From Psettodes erumei (lineage: Eukaryota > Chordata > Actinopteri > Pleuronectiformes > Psettodidae), in assembly GCA_016785225.1 (NCBI GenBank), contig JAFBJZ010000377.1:3100001-3164000 (forward strand): DNA of 64,000 nucleotides. Direction: 5' to 3'. The translations under genes were made by a program, and so were the position numbers. Every line of letters begins with the position of its first letter. Positions within the stretch are counted from its first letter, which is position 1. The notes beneath the pieces are model-generated. The model was not told the DNA's origin. It saw only the letters and a program-made list of their open reading frames with translations, and did no database searches. Shown piece by piece: positions 26,690 to 39,999 of the stretch.

Positions 26690-26865
26690 ATGGCAATACA
26701 AGTCAGTTTCAGTCTCACCTGAAATCACCCAACAACTGTTAGATTGATTGTCATAATATTTGTTACAGATAGCCATGGTCCTCAGTGGATGAATCTTACT
26801 GAGATTGAGACTGAGCTGATCCCCTGACTTTTCATCTGGCACCACCAGCATGTCAGGATATTTAC
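26690..26865 (+). repeat. Copy of family R1, unit portion
   Basis: Reads 'acccaacaactgttagattg', 'atttgttacagatagccatg', 'gtcctcagtggatgaatc', 'gatcccctgacttttcat', 'ctggcaccaccagcatgtc'. It lines up with the unit landmarks of the 13.5 kb array, including the CTGGCACCA word, and is the last recognisable R1 copy in the window. Confidence 0.55.
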
Positions 26866-26869
26866 TTAT

Positions 26870-29800
26870 CCAGTAAATAATAAATATATAGAAATGTATA
26901 CTGAGTGACTCAATATATAGAATATAATAGAGAATATGAACTTTAACTTTTCCATTATCCCATTTCTACATAGATATAATCAAATCCTTCATTATAGAGG
27001 AAGCATCAGCCTAAAGGACAGTAGGGAGAGAATTTCTGTTTTTTTGGCCAGAAAGATGCCAGTTTAGATCACGACCATCTGCTAGTCTGTGAGGAGAATC
27101 TGATTAAGAAGTACTTTCTCCTCTCCACAACTGACATTAATAAGCCCCACTTGCTCCTGAGGAGCTGTTCACAGGCCAAAAGTAGCAGCCTGGTTGTGCT
27201 GAACAGCTCCAAAAATTTTACATGTGTAACTATGCAAGTGAGAATCAGAGTACAGCTGAAAAAAGGTAAGTCATACTGGAACATCTTCTCTGTGTAAATA
27301 AACATTTTTAATAATACAGCTAATTTTTGGCTGTATTACTCCACTAGCATTTTTCCAAGAGTCTGTTTATGTCTCTTGTTGCAGGTTATTGGAATAGTTC
27401 ATGCAGACACTAGAGCAGTCAAAACACTGCAAACCAATTCAGGTGTATTACAGTATTATGCTCATTTAATAGCAGGCTTAAAATGCTAATCATGCATGCT
27501 AATTCCTGGTTTTAGTGTGCCTATGGATTAGAAGCCCATGTAATGTACAGTTAATCCGAGATACACTGCACTGAAAATCCGCCTAAAAGCATTTTTCATC
27601 ATCAAAAATTTTCTCTCTAATTATGTCTCCTGAGAGAGGCTCGACTCCCACTTGAGATGAGTTCGTACATACAATATCCTCACAGGTTCACGAGCATGTG
27701 AAATACAGAATACATGCCCTTGATCAAGAACTCACAGATACTGCCTTTGTATCTAGATCTATAGATTGGAAAGGGTGGACATATTATGCAGCTGGTAATA
27801 GAAATTAATCCCCCCCACATGGCAGAATATTTCCATCTTTCTATACCCTGTTAAATCTTTAAAAATCAGTTCTGCTTCCTGCCCCTGTGCAGTCACATTT
27901 AATAACCTCTCAGTCTATTCAAAGTTCAGTAGAGATATTCAAGAATAATTTCTGAAACTGTGCCACTATTGAACTCACAAACAATAGCTAAAATCAAACC
28001 TAATGTGACTCCTATTCCATTAGAGTGTGTGTGTGCTCTTCTGTGCTTTGCTGAAATATTAATAACCTATTAATTATCAGAAAAGTGAGAGACAGGGAGT
28101 ATTGAGGCCACACAGATCTGAAAGAATACAAAGAGAAGTGGAAAAAAACAAGGCTGGAATTGGCTTCATACTCTCCAAGCCAGCATATTCTCCTCAGAGA
28201 CATGTGATTGTTCTGCCTCTTTCAAAGCATCCGCCTGTGGTCTCATTTCTGACTTTCTCTCATATTTTGATCAAATCTACTATTAGGCCCACATTGTTCC
28301 TGCTTCTGATTTTAGCAGACTGTAGTGTGACCTAGCTGGCTTTATAAAGTGGCAGTCCTCATTTTGGATTTTTTTTTGCCTTCATTGAAAATTAGAGAGG
28401 TGTGAAGGTGCTCTTAATCTAGTCATATGAAGGTTGATGAACGCTGCAAAGGAGCATGTAAGCCTTGTCGCTGTGAGCTCATGCACATTTTTACAAATAG
28501 TATTTAGCCCCACTGTATGGCCCCACAGAGCTGATAGCATGTCTTTTTCACTCTCTGCAATACTGGCACATTGCAACTTCAGTTAATGTTGTTGTACCAT
28601 GGTTTATATTGAATAAAAACGCAAAGGTTGACTGCAGGTCATTCTCTGGTCTCCTGCAGGAAAGTCGAACATGCTACATGCTGATTCACCACTGTACTCA
28701 TACCTTCAGCCTTGTTACATATATAGGGCAAAGACACTAATTTCTGTGCTGGTAACAACCACTGTGACTGGAAAATAAATCCTAGGGTGCAGAATCCTCC
28801 AATATGGATGCAATTCCATGGGATAATGGGCTGCATTATACAAGATATCCTTTCTCTCTTGGGCCAAGGTGAACATACTTAAAAGTCCATGGCATTTTCG
28901 CAATGGCAACTAAGTGTGAAATATTCTACTATTTACTGCACCATTTTAATCTCACAGCTATAGCTAGCTAGTTTGCAGAATAAAGGTGTGTGAGAGAACC
29001 CCTTAAGATTCTACATTCAAAACAGCTCATTAAATATGATGCCTCATCAAAGTTTGAACAAGCCAGCAGTTCGTGGTGTATATTGGTATTAAAATATGTC
29101 TTATGATGGCCCAGATCTCAAAGGACACTCTCCCCTGCTCAACTAGAAAGTGCAGGTGTTAGCACTACTGCTAACAGCCTGGCAGGTGCATACGCTGTGT
29201 AATGTATATGCACTATGTACTTCAGGTTACTGTGCAACTGTTAAAAAGTAGTAGAAATATGGATCTGCTTTAGACGCAGCTGTTTTTATTTTTACTTTGT
29301 GGCACTGATCTAATGCAAAGATGAGATGTTCCCAACTTGCCCATAACAGTCACATAAGGCGTAAGTTTGGGTGATGCACAGAACTTAAAACTGTAAATTT
29401 AGGAAGTTTCTTCATGTAAAGTTGTGGTGAATGAAGAGACATATATGCAAATTTAAAACGACAGGGGAAGTTTTCATGGACATTTATGATGACAGTGGAA
29501 CAGTGGAAGTATTATGCAGATTTGTGGTAAAAGGGGAGTTTTGGTGGTTACTTTTTTTCATGCAAATCTGAGGTGACTTAGAGTTTTGTCTTGCAAATTT
29601 ATGATGGCATAGAGACTGGTTATGCAAATGTGAGGTGACAAGCACATGGTTGGAAAGAAATTATTGATTTGGCATTTAAATTAGTGAGACACAATTTTAC
29701 CAAGAAGGTTTGTATGCATGGGGGTGAAAACAATGAAACTGTCAGCATATGTCCCATTTAAATCCTGCTTCCTTTATTAGCTTTGTTAGTCTGTGACAGC

Positions 29801-32800
29801 TAAAACCACATATGCAAATATTACACAGCTTTGCAATAGCTTGTCCACATTGGCCTTTTGTTAGATCTAATGAATTACCTCTGCATATTCCATGAGCTGT
29901 AGCTACAGCATATTGGATACATTTTTCATGGATTTATACTGCAGCAGTAGCAGCTTTGAACCTGTGGATACCCTCAGTGTCCTATTCCTGCCTTGTATTC
30001 CCCTCAGTCAATATTGGTGATGAGAACCAGACAAGAACGTATTGACTTAATCGCTAATGTATATGCATTTTCTGACATTTCACAATGCACTGTCAGTGTT
30101 TGGGATTCGTCCCCAACTCCCATTTCTGCAGAGACACGATCTCAAGTCAAATGTGTTTTTTGTGTTCTTTCTTATCTTATCTAATCTACGTCTGATATAT
30201 ATAGATGATATTATGGGCAAACTTTTATATTAATCAGTATATAACGCAGCATATGATCGCTATTATATCCACCATAGCTTCAAAGTAGCATATATATAAG
30301 AAGGTCAATCATCAAAGACTCTTTCAGATTCAGAGAGATGTTGCTCTTAATCTCCTGCTTTGCTCCTTGTCTGTGAAGCTGCTAATGGGTGGAAAAAAAA
30401 AAAACAGTCTTCTCCTCAGGATATTGCTGCTTGTAGAGCTAATCATGTTGGAAATGATGGCTGTGTGCGTGTGTGCGCGCGCTCAGGCAATCCCACACAA
30501 GGACATGCCCGTTTGAGCAGCCCTTATCTCCTGTCCTCTTCACCATCATCCTTACGACATATTAACCTCTCTGTGTTTCTCTAACTTGCCCACATTAAAA
30601 ATGCACTCAGAGGATCAAAAATGCATTATGCGTACACATCTTATCTGTAAGAGGAGCCTGCTTCATTTGCACACTTCTAAGTGTAGCTTAATGTTTGTAA
30701 ATCGGAACAGGTTTCCCCAAATGTTTGCTGGGTTTGAGGCTAAAAAGCATCATAAATTGGTTGACCACTTTGCCTCAACTGATGCAGATTATAAAGGCAT
30801 CACTGCCGATCATGAAGGTCATTGAACAGTGTGCATTCAGCAGGAGTCCACATCAGAAGGCAGAATGCATGCAAATTATTAGTCTCAACAGCAGTTGTTG
30901 TTCTGACTAGAACAGCATGCACCTATATATGTAAAAGAATTTGCATCATAGTTAACACATTCAGGTTTTCAGGTTTACACTAGATCAGCACTTCCAGATT
31001 ATGATGCCTTGTGTTGCTATGGAGGGAGTAAAATGGCTGGTAATTTTACTCAAGTGACGTCACCTGAGTCACTGTTAGTTGGAGCTGAAGACTACAAAAT
31101 AGAAGAATGTGTTTGGGAAGAGAGCAAAAAAGATGTGTCTGATTTTAATCCTTTATTTAAAGTGTAGGTTACATCGTAAGTCCCACAATGTTAAAGAAGT
31201 GCAATGCTAACTCACTTGGTTTTGAGTCTTTTTAGAAACTTTGGAAGCTGTCAACACATACCCCAAAGCATCAAAAAGGCTGCAGCTAAACACCACGGGA
31301 ATAAACCTTACATCTTGGTGGTCTCTGTGGTGGTCTTTTTGCTTCATTATCATTTTGCAGCCACTCTTCAAAAGAGTCTGAAAACATCCTCTGCCTGTGG
31401 TGATACTATTTAAAAGCTAACGCTGTCACTGGGGAGCGAACATCTCATACATGCTAATGCACATTTATAGTGTCCTCTGGGTGTCTGTGGGAATGAGACT
31501 GACCGGGGACATTTCCCATGAGCACTGTCTCAGGTCAGACACTTGCGTGCAAAGGGAGAACAACTTGTTAAGCTGATGTGGGTCATTTTCCAGTCTCTGA
31601 GTCAGCGATATGTTCCCCTCTGTCCAACATTCTCGCTGCCCCTTTACTTTCAAATTTGCCCACAAGGAAACAGTGGGACATATCTGTGATCAGAGCCTTA
31701 TGAGTGGGTGGCCAGGAAGTATTTAGTATGCATTATTCATAAGAGGTGATGAGCACTTTGTTCCAGAAGTAGTTAATCCTAGAGGTAAGTTGTAAGTAGT
31801 TGAGGATAGAAATTGAGATTTATAAAGAAGGTGATAGATCAGACAGATAAGAGGCTGATCCAGACTACTTTTATAGCTATTAGGTGACTCTTACATTTAT
31901 TATGAAACATATTCCTGACAACAGCTGCCTTTTTAATTTGATATATTTCCCAAGATCATGGTAAAATGGATATATATATACGAAATAATGGAAGAAGGGA
32001 AGTAATGGGACAACAGAGAAATATAAGACAAAGACAGAGAGTTTTAAATTGCTTAATGTTTTAAATAATGTTTATGTGTATTATAGTGTGAAGAAGGGTT
32101 TAAAAAACTGTCAGTAAAAGAAACAGGATCCTAATTTTAAAAAAACAGTTAAAAGGGGTTTTTGTGGCATGCAATATTAAATACAAACTGTTAAGAAACA
32201 TGTTGAGTTTGTTAACACAATGAAAATGTCACTATGACTGCAGCAGTCAACAGGAGGTGTGAAATGAGGAGGACAGGGTTTGGAAGGCAGTTGCAGGCTC
32301 ACTGAAAAGGTGTTGCCTTCATGGAACATGATTTCAGAGTGAACAGAGTTATTAGCATGTCAAGGAGAATTACCGTATTTCCAAGGTTCTACTCGCAAAT
32401 GAATTAGTCAGTCACACCCACCTATAGTTTTATTTCCCAATGTCACATGCACAGTCTGAGAAATACTTAACACCCAGCCTTGCCTGCGTTAAACACTACA
32501 AAGCGACAGTATATATGTAATGTAAACAGATAGTAATGATTCCAGTAACCTGTCCATGGTTTTTGCTAAATAAGAATGCATTATTTATTGCATTATTGGA
32601 ATCTGTAGTGTCACAGTCCTGGGCCTGTATTAATCACGCATTTCAGAGGAAGAAATCACATCATACTGACCAAAAAAATCTAGCGATAAAAATTCTGTCC
32701 TGCTTTGACTTGTGAGTAAAATCATTTTATTAATTGTCTTAACTTCAGAAATGATTCCTATCTGCCATGAGAGGACATTCAAGCAGAGAATTACCCACAG

Positions 32801-33570
32801 GGATGGAGAGATATTTGAGACACATAGTCATATGGTATTGCATTTCCCAAAATGGGGTGACATTGGAAAAAATGATTTCACATACATAGTTCACAAATTA
32901 ATACTGGATATAGTGGGCGGGGGATTTTAACAGTGAGATGTGCTCCATCTTCTGCAACTTTCTTCATTTGACATCTTTTCCACAGTCTGATATTACAAAC
33001 TGAGTATAACCACTTTGCTATTGAATGTGGTGTAAAACCGTGATTGCACAGGTTGCATAGGATGCTTTCAGGCACAGTATTGATTGTAGTTCACCTGCAT
33101 TTTTGCAATGCCCAACACACACTTAAACAAGAAGAAAACAGACTTGACGCATAAAAATATGCCCTGTGCCATATTACTACATATAAAGGTCTGTGAATAT
33201 TTCTCGATTAAGCTTCCTAAATTGCTTTGAAGTCCTACTTTTTAATTTTAATTCCTAGTATTTTAAGTCCTAGTTTAACTTTAAATGCATTTCCTCTAAA
33301 GGGTTCTTTGATGTTTATTTTGAGTGTATTTTACCTCTCTAGATGTTGGTAAGGGCAGGGTGACACTCATAAATTCCAGAGAAGTGGGATTTCACATCCT
33401 GTACTGATTTCTCTTGACGTAATTATTAGTGCGCCTTTATGTGATGTTGTACAGTATGTGTACAGCCAGGGATTGTATGGTACCACTCCCGATGTTGAAT
33501 GCATGCAGTTGTAAAAGAGGATGAATATGGGGAAATAAATTATCAGTAGGTGCAGTGTGGGCTGGCGCCA
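26870..33570. other. Gene-free AT-rich stretch of about 6.7 kb
   Basis: No splice-flanked open frame, promoter-like block or repeat stood out. A poly-A tract lies near 30392 and a TA-rich patch near 31970-31980. The segment 29400-29640 repeats the loose theme 'atgcaaatttgaggtgac' several times at irregular spacing, which may be a worn tandem repeat. Confidence 0.5.
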
Positions 33571-33574
33571 GTCA

Positions 33575-33728
33575 CGGCCAATCACATCAGCTCGTCTCAT
33601 TCCCTTTAAAAGCAGTCCACTCCTCTCTACAGGGCACTGACAGTTGTGTAATGGATGAGGAGCCAGGCTGTGCCATATACTGTGGCAAAGAAAAAACGGA
33701 TGTCGTCATGCAGGAAGTGCAGAGTTGA
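33575..33728 (+). promoter_or_regulatory. Promoter-like arrangement ahead of a 25-codon ORF
   Basis: CCAAT lies at 33578-33582 and a TATA-like TTTAAAAG at 33605-33612. An ATG at 33651 follows, in context TGTAATGG, and opens a 25-codon frame (MDEEPGCAIYCGKEKT at its start) that closes with TGA at 33726-33728. The frame has no GC-rich third-position bias and no donor to extend it. The spacing is right for a small polymerase II promoter, but each motif alone is common. The block may instead be a non-coding conserved element. Confidence 0.2.
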
Positions 33729-34670
33729 AAGGTGGAAATATTTTTGCAGCGTCTTATCAGCTTTCAGTTAATAACATAATAATGCAAAATCAATAGCTAC
33801 ATCAAACATTATGTAAATGCTCATGTTCTAACACGGTTCAGACAGGCCTTGATGTGATGTGGCTTTGCCGTCTCTCATCATGGGTAACGCATCCAGACCC
33901 CCAAATCCTTTTACCCCGTGGAAAATCAGCCTCGTTTGTTTACCTCCAGGGCTGAGTTATATCTAACAATCGTTCGTCACAGGACAGAGTGTCCTGTCTC
34001 TCCCTTTCATCTCGCTCCAGTTTGGCCTTGAAGTACGACCTGAATGTGATGCACAGACACACACACACACACACACACACGCCATCGCCTCACTCCAATC
34101 CTCCATAGAGAAAATGCACAACAAACAGGCTTTTATTTTAACTCGTTCTACCTTAGAGACACAAAGCATAAACATTTGGCTGTTGTGCTTTTCATCGGTT
34201 TAGTATGCATGAGGTGACAGCGCTCGGGTAACCGCACTCCAAGAGCAGAGAACTAATCAGGGGAGGATGATTGTTCCCACTCACCTTTCGGCACTGCAAT
34301 TTTAGGGATATTAAATGATGTGCCAATACAGAATTCAGAAGAGATAATATGAAATTTTGAAAGCATTTGGCAGTTTTTTTTGCATCCAAACCCCACTTTC
34401 CTCTTTGTTAAGTGCAGCCAGAGGAGAGTTTGGCTAATGTGTGATGTCCCTAATGCGGACATAATGAGAGAGCACTAATGTTGCTACGCCAACAGTGGAA
34501 ATGTCACAGTTGATACACTCTGGCTTAGTAGAACTGTAATTAGCCTAAACACGTGAGGACTGCACAATGGAGACAGGGACACGAAGCCTGAGAGAGAGAG
34601 GCAGTGTGTCGGCATGTGGAAAAAAAAGAGAGTGACAGAATGACAAATTTACAGCGAGACCGTTTCCAGC
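33729..34670. other. Non-coding stretch with one CA microsatellite
   Basis: Apart from the AC run at 34057-34080 nothing is recognised. The sequence from 34190 to 34600 is of high complexity and may be non-coding regulatory DNA. Confidence 0.5.
34057..34080 (+). repeat. (AC)12 microsatellite
   Basis: An uninterrupted AC run. Confidence 0.95.
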
Positions 34671-34679
34671 TCCTCTAAC

Positions 34680-34990
34680 GCTAATGCTGCCCGGCTCTTT
34701 TGTCAATCAAACACTCTGAACAAAAGATGACTCATCAATTTGCCACACCAAATTACCCCTGCTTTTTTGTAACTCCCCCCCTTTCCACATTAACCTAAAT
34801 TGCCTCTGCTTTGCAGTTCAACATGAACCAAATGACAAGCAGCGCACGCAGGGCTTTGCCTCTTTTTCCAACTCATTTCACATTCAGCCATGGAAATTAA
34901 ATCAGGACAGTGGTTTTTTGACATTATTGTACCCCGGTAATGAACACAGCAATTAGGTGAGGAAAATTAATTTAGAGGAAAAAAGGGTCT
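34680..34990. promoter_or_regulatory. Possible enhancer block: PBX-like, SOX-like and AP-1 motifs
   Basis: Within 34 bases lie TGTCAATCAA (34701-34710, PBX/MEIS-like), GAACAAAAGA (about 34718, SOX/TCF-like) and a perfect AP-1 site TGACTCA (34728-34734). AATTAGGTG and AATTAATTTAG homeodomain-like cores lie near 34950-34970. The block is of high complexity and sits in a gene-free region. The call is an inference from motif density. Confidence 0.25.
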
Positions 34991-35454
34991 CCATTCAGAT
35001 TTAAGACCCTTGAGCAGATTGTGGCTGTGATGGTATTCTCACTGTGGGTGTTACAAAGCATGTCACCACTCGGGGGTGCTCTTTCACACACTCTCCCTCA
35101 CACACAAACAGTGGCGGTGGAATAATGCTGATTGATGTGCAGAGGCTTGGCCCTCTCTCAGCTGCTGGCGCTGGTAATTGCTTCCATCCTCCTCCCAATG
35201 CGAAGTAGCACAGCGAGAGAAAGAGAACATGTTTCCATGCTCAGCCCTTCCAGGAGGACAGCACACTTTCCTGAATCCCCCCCAGAAAACAGCAACAACT
35301 AAAGTTACAGCCTCATTGTTATATGCCTCCACCGGAAAAGGCAAGTTGTAGTTTGTATTTATGACCGTCTAGAGTTATACATTATATAGAGTGAAGGAAT
35401 TTATAACAGGTATTAAGTGTATTTTGATTTGGGATACAAGGATATATAACTTAA

Positions 35455-35546
35455 ACTGATTTGACTTGACTTTGTGAAGCTTTGCTGTTCTTCAGTCAAG
35501 TTCCTTGTATGTGCTCACTTGCTGGGTCAATAAAGCTGATTCTGAC
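35455..35546 (+). mobile_element. 3' tail of a LINE-like element
   Basis: Ends 'tcaagttccttgtatgtgct' then 'gggtcaataaagctgattct'. A TTCCTTGTATGT word, AATAAAGCTGATTCTGA and a short terminal repeat are characteristic of the 3' ends of L2/RTE-type LINE copies in fish, as I remember them. No coding part is present, so this is a 5'-truncated relic. Confidence 0.5.
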
Positions 35547-35564
35547 AGAAAACAAAATTGTAGC

Positions 35565-35965
35565 CATGACAGTAGATATTTCAAATATAGATGTTGCTGC
35601 AAAAAAGCAATGTATTCTGAAAAACAAAAGTGTCACCAGTTCAGTATCTGACTAAATGTGAAACAGGGTCACCATCTTCCCTTCTGATCCTGAGTTATGG
35701 CATTGAATAATGGCTATCATGAAGTCACTGTGAAGTTGACCTTTGACCTTTTGGATATAAAATGTCATCATTTCATAATTTTTGTGTTAAATTTTCCCAT
35801 TAATAGTGTCAAGGGACTGTGACCTTTTATTTTTAAACCCCAAATTGTAATCACTTCGTCCCTGAATCCAAGTAAACATTTCTGCCAAATTTGAAGAAAT
35901 TCTTTAAAATTGTCCTTGAGATATTTCACTTTCACGAGAATGCTGCTGCCAACATGAAGGCATAA
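35565..35965 (+). repeat. Decayed copy of a second abundant teleost repeat (family R2)
   Basis: Recognisable words in order are 'aagttgacctttgacctttt', 'ggatataaaatgtcatcat', 'cttcgtccctgaatccaag', 'gccaaatttgaagaaattc', 'gtccttgagatatttcac' and 'cacgagaatg'. I recall this order of words (CCTTGACCTTTGACC, then CCAAATTTGAAGAAATTC, then TTGAGATAT, then ACGAGAATG) from a very common interspersed fish repeat. It is AT-decayed here. The class is not assigned. Confidence 0.6.
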
Positions 35966-37542
35966 AAATATCCAGCAGCCGTCTGTAGCTGGAGCTTGAC
36001 ATTTACTCAACAGTCTGACAGGACCTCACAACAGCTGATGAGTGGCATAGGGCTAGGTTAAATTTCCCACTTTTCTAGTTTGGGTGAGGACCTAGTGGGA
36101 GTTCTGGCCTGAGGATCTAAACTACATTCTGCTGGTCTCACAGAGGTAGATACAGGATTTTCAGGTCAATGTCAGGCTTTAATCTGTCTGAATAAAGCAG
36201 CTAGTGAGGAAATATGTGTTTTTGTGTGTCTCGTTGACAGTATTAAGCCTGAGAGGGACAAGGATTAAGGCTCCAGAGAAAAAAAACACATGTTCACAAG
36301 TCACTTTGTCTGACTATAACAGAAAGCTGGTCCTTTCATGCATTTTACGCACAAAGAAGTTAGGGATAAAGGCTGCCTGCTGCACAGACGGGTGGGGTTA
36401 TGAACCGGAGCCGTGTATAAAAATTAGTAGCATCTGTGTAATGGAATTTTTGTCATGTGGAGATCTGTTACACACCTCCTGGTCTTACTACTTCCCTAAG
36501 AGATGGGAGACTTGATGTTTTCTCTGCTTTGGTTTGTCAGAACTACAATTAATTCCATTCCTCCATTAAAATGATTCAGTGTCAGCACAAAAAGCAAAGC
36601 CCCAAATCCATGCTTAGACAAACTGTTTATAAAGAAATAAAGTAGCCTTCAATGACTAACCCATTTCCTGCAGCTGTTTCACAGTTAAAACCTTTTATTG
36701 GCTCCTTACTGCTGCAACATAAAAATGCTACTTATACATTTTATTATTGCATCAATAATAATAATAGTAATGTACTATATAAAATACAGCAATATAACAC
36801 CCTGAGAGAGACAATTCTGTATCATGAATACCACCAAGTTGTATTTACCTTGTAATACTGCTTTACTTCCACTGCTGGATTTTGGTATAGATCAGATACA
36901 GAATCAATATTATGCGCTGGTGAAAAGAGGTTTCAGCTAGAGAGGGCCTGCACTGTGTTCAAGGATGTGAATTTGCCTGAAGCACAGCAAGAAGGTGGGG
37001 GGACTGGACTGCAAAACATCCAGTCTTCAAAACTGTTAGAGGAACAGTCCGACCAGGAATGTAGGAGTGGAGAAAAACTCTGCATGAAAGCAAATCCTTT
37101 GTTTTGCAGCGGCTATCAAGTGCTAGTACATGCAAACGCTTTCCTGGAATCTATTCCTGGTGAGCCGTCGAGGAGCGAACACATTGCCAGAAGATGTTTT
37201 AAATAAACGTTGGCAGACCATTTAAAACCAAACCTCTTTTTCACACCTAAAAACACATGGACAACCAATTTAAAAAGTTGGTGTAGACTTTCAGATTGTT
37301 GGTTTTGGAAATGTGCAGAACTGGTCAGACAAACTAACCCCCCCAGCCTGACCATTGGAGAGCAGATTTCAAACGCTGTGTGACATTCCAAACAACATGT
37401 TATCCAAGTCATGCCGCAGCTTTAAAACAGGAGAGTGGCGCTGCCAGTCACCTGGAACTCTGCTTGACCTACAGACAATGGTTTTACTGCCCAGCATTCG
37501 TCATTGTGCGGGCATGAGTGCAGATACATGTGAACAATGCCT

Positions 37543-37568
37543 ACACACACACACACACACACACACAC
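37543..37568 (+). repeat. (AC)13 microsatellite
   Basis: An uninterrupted AC run followed by an A-rich tail with AAAAAC steps. Confidence 0.95.
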
Positions 37569-38732
37569 AAATCAAAAACAAAAACAAAAAAACACACAGC
37601 CCTGGGAGTCCATAAGGCCCCCTGCCAAACACAGCAGAAACCAATCTGGCACCAAAGCAAAGGAATCATGCACAGAATATCAGACAGAGGAAAAGGACAA
37701 AGAGGGAGGAGGAGAAGATGGTGATAATACGCAACATGATGCTCTCTGTCTCATAGGATTTGAGAGGAGGGCATGGAGAGATCACTGCTGATGACTTAGG
37801 CTTTTCCTTAGGCTGTTAAGAACTAATAATAAATAAACACAAAATATATATTCTGCATTTTTGAGTGAGGTGTGCACTGCAAAACAACACAGTGGTTACA
37901 ATAATTATATGCACATATTCATCTTTTTGCATTTTTTTGTGAGAAACACTTGGAACCACCATGTTGATCTATTCCTGAGCGAAGCGTTAAGCCGGGTGAC
38001 CAAAGGCAGGTGAGTTGAGGTGGGATCGCTATGCACCAGCAATCATATGCATGTCCTGCTGCATACTACTACTGTTATTCACTTGTAACCTGAGGACAAT
38101 TTATGCCACACACTGTATGCCCTTCATGCCAAATTGTGCATAATTTTATGCAGCTTCCATCATTTTCATAACCTATCTCTTTAAAACATAATTTTTTTAG
38201 ACACATTTACTCCTATCTCCTGAGTGAATTACAGTCCCTATAGATGCCTCTCTTATTTATGTGTCAGTCCCTGTGCATAGCACACACTCTGTGTATTCTG
38301 TCAAAGTGCTCAATATTGCAGAATGATCAGTTATATGGAATACCATTGTGATGACATTTTCTCTTTATTAAATATTATATGTTGGATCATGTGGAGGCCT
38401 ATTCAGTCCCACTGTATTTCAGGGCCAGCACTCAAACTCCTTAATTCTGTGGAGGCCCATTCACTCACTTACGCTTGTATATAACTCTGTACATACTGTA
38501 ACTCTGTTCCATATTTCACAATATTCATTGCAGCATGCTGATTAACTGTAAGTAAGCTCATCACAATGATGACACAAACCATAATGAAAACCATAATTCA
38601 CAGCAGCCCAATGCAGTATTTTAAATTGCCTCTGTAATTCACCTAATGCATTCAGGTCAATAAGTTTTCATGGAATTAGAAAGTCATCCAAAATCAGCAG
38701 TGCACACCAGTCACACACACATTTTTCTTGTT

Positions 38733-38746
38733 TGTGTGTGTGTGTG
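38733..38746 (+). repeat. Short GT microsatellite
   Basis: Seven GT units, with a short complementary CA run about 20 bases upstream. Confidence 0.85.
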
Positions 38747-39999
38747 GGTGGGTTCTTACCTGGTATTAAATCAATTTTGGTACCACAAAACTTACTTGTT
38801 ACGGTGAAATTATGACACAATTTAGATGTTTAAATATAGTTTTGATTCCTGGCAGTACAATATTTTCAACCACTTTGTACCTGTGTGTATGTTTGCTGAA
38901 AATCTTCGTATTAAACCCATGTGTGTCTTTCTGCAGTCTGAGAGATGCATGAGGCTTTTACCTGAGAAAAAAGGGAGAAAAGTTTCATGAAAATCAATAT
39001 CTGACTCTGATAATGTCACTTTGGTCAGCATTGTCAGTTCCAACCTTGTGAACATTGTGTCCCTTAGGTTTCTTTTTGCATTGACTACACAATGCCTTCC
39101 AGCACAACAAAAAGTAACTGAATAAATTCACTTGATTTCGTGTCTCTCAGCAAACAGCACATTATGAGCCAGTCCTGGCAGCTCCTTTCTGCTGTGTACC
39201 AAAGGTGATTATTATAATCAGTCCCACTGTTTTCCCAAGGTGACCCCTGAACGGTGACAGCGGACAACATGCCTGCTATTTCATCTGACAATGCCGTTAA
39301 TTTTCACCGCACCACTTCTAATCTAACGGCCCCTTTTAAAACCTTTGTCACAACTTGTCAGCAGAGCCATTAATAACATTCTATTACAAAGAGTTGCGAA
39401 AATGAAATGAAGAGAATCCAGCCTCAGACACTATTACACTGTCAGATATCATCAGTTTGTCATATTCAGTGCATTAAAGGGGTTATTGATGACTTCGGCT
39501 TCAGCTATTTAATACTTTTGCCAGAAAGGACTTGTATTACCTCTGTCAAGGAGATTATTTTTTCACCCGTGTCTGTTAGTAGGTTCACTCATTGAATTGT
39601 AGGTAAAACTACACAAAAGTACTGAATTTGTAATTAAGTATGGCTCTTGATGTAAAAAATCAAATATATTGATATGCTGAGGTCTTTGAGTTTATAACAG
39701 TTATGTGCATCTTATTGTACTACTTCCTGTTTTGTTCGATTTTAACATTCATTGTCAATCTATTGACAGTAGATTAAAAGACTTCAGATGGCTGTTTGTA
39801 ATTTACTGAGGGGTTTTAGTGTCCAAAACCTCTTGATTGACTTTTAAGAACCCTTGAAACCCTCAACAGCACAATTTAGGGAGATTTCTGGAGTAACACT
39901 TCTAAGAGAAACAATTTTATATATAATATTTGTCACGCTAAAATGTACTTTAAAAGCTCACTACGTCTAGCATTTACTATTGAAACTGATATAAGGGAA

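Larger units (their letters stand above)
35970..39990. other. Non-coding stretch with two microsatellites
   Basis: There are short chance frames only, including one of 83 codons at 36955-37206 with no splice context. Two near-duplicate phrases at about 38391-38402 and 38450-38461 (TGTGGAGGCC(T/C)AT) are 59 bases apart. CA and GT runs are listed separately. Confidence 0.55.

Noticed and set aside
26357..26851. 164-codon open frame on the minus strand, the longest in the window
   Set aside because: It overlaps a recognisable repeat relic at 26690-26865 and has no codon bias or splice context.
36955..37206. 83-codon + frame with natural-looking sequence
   Set aside because: No splice signals at the boundaries and no codon bias; likely chance.
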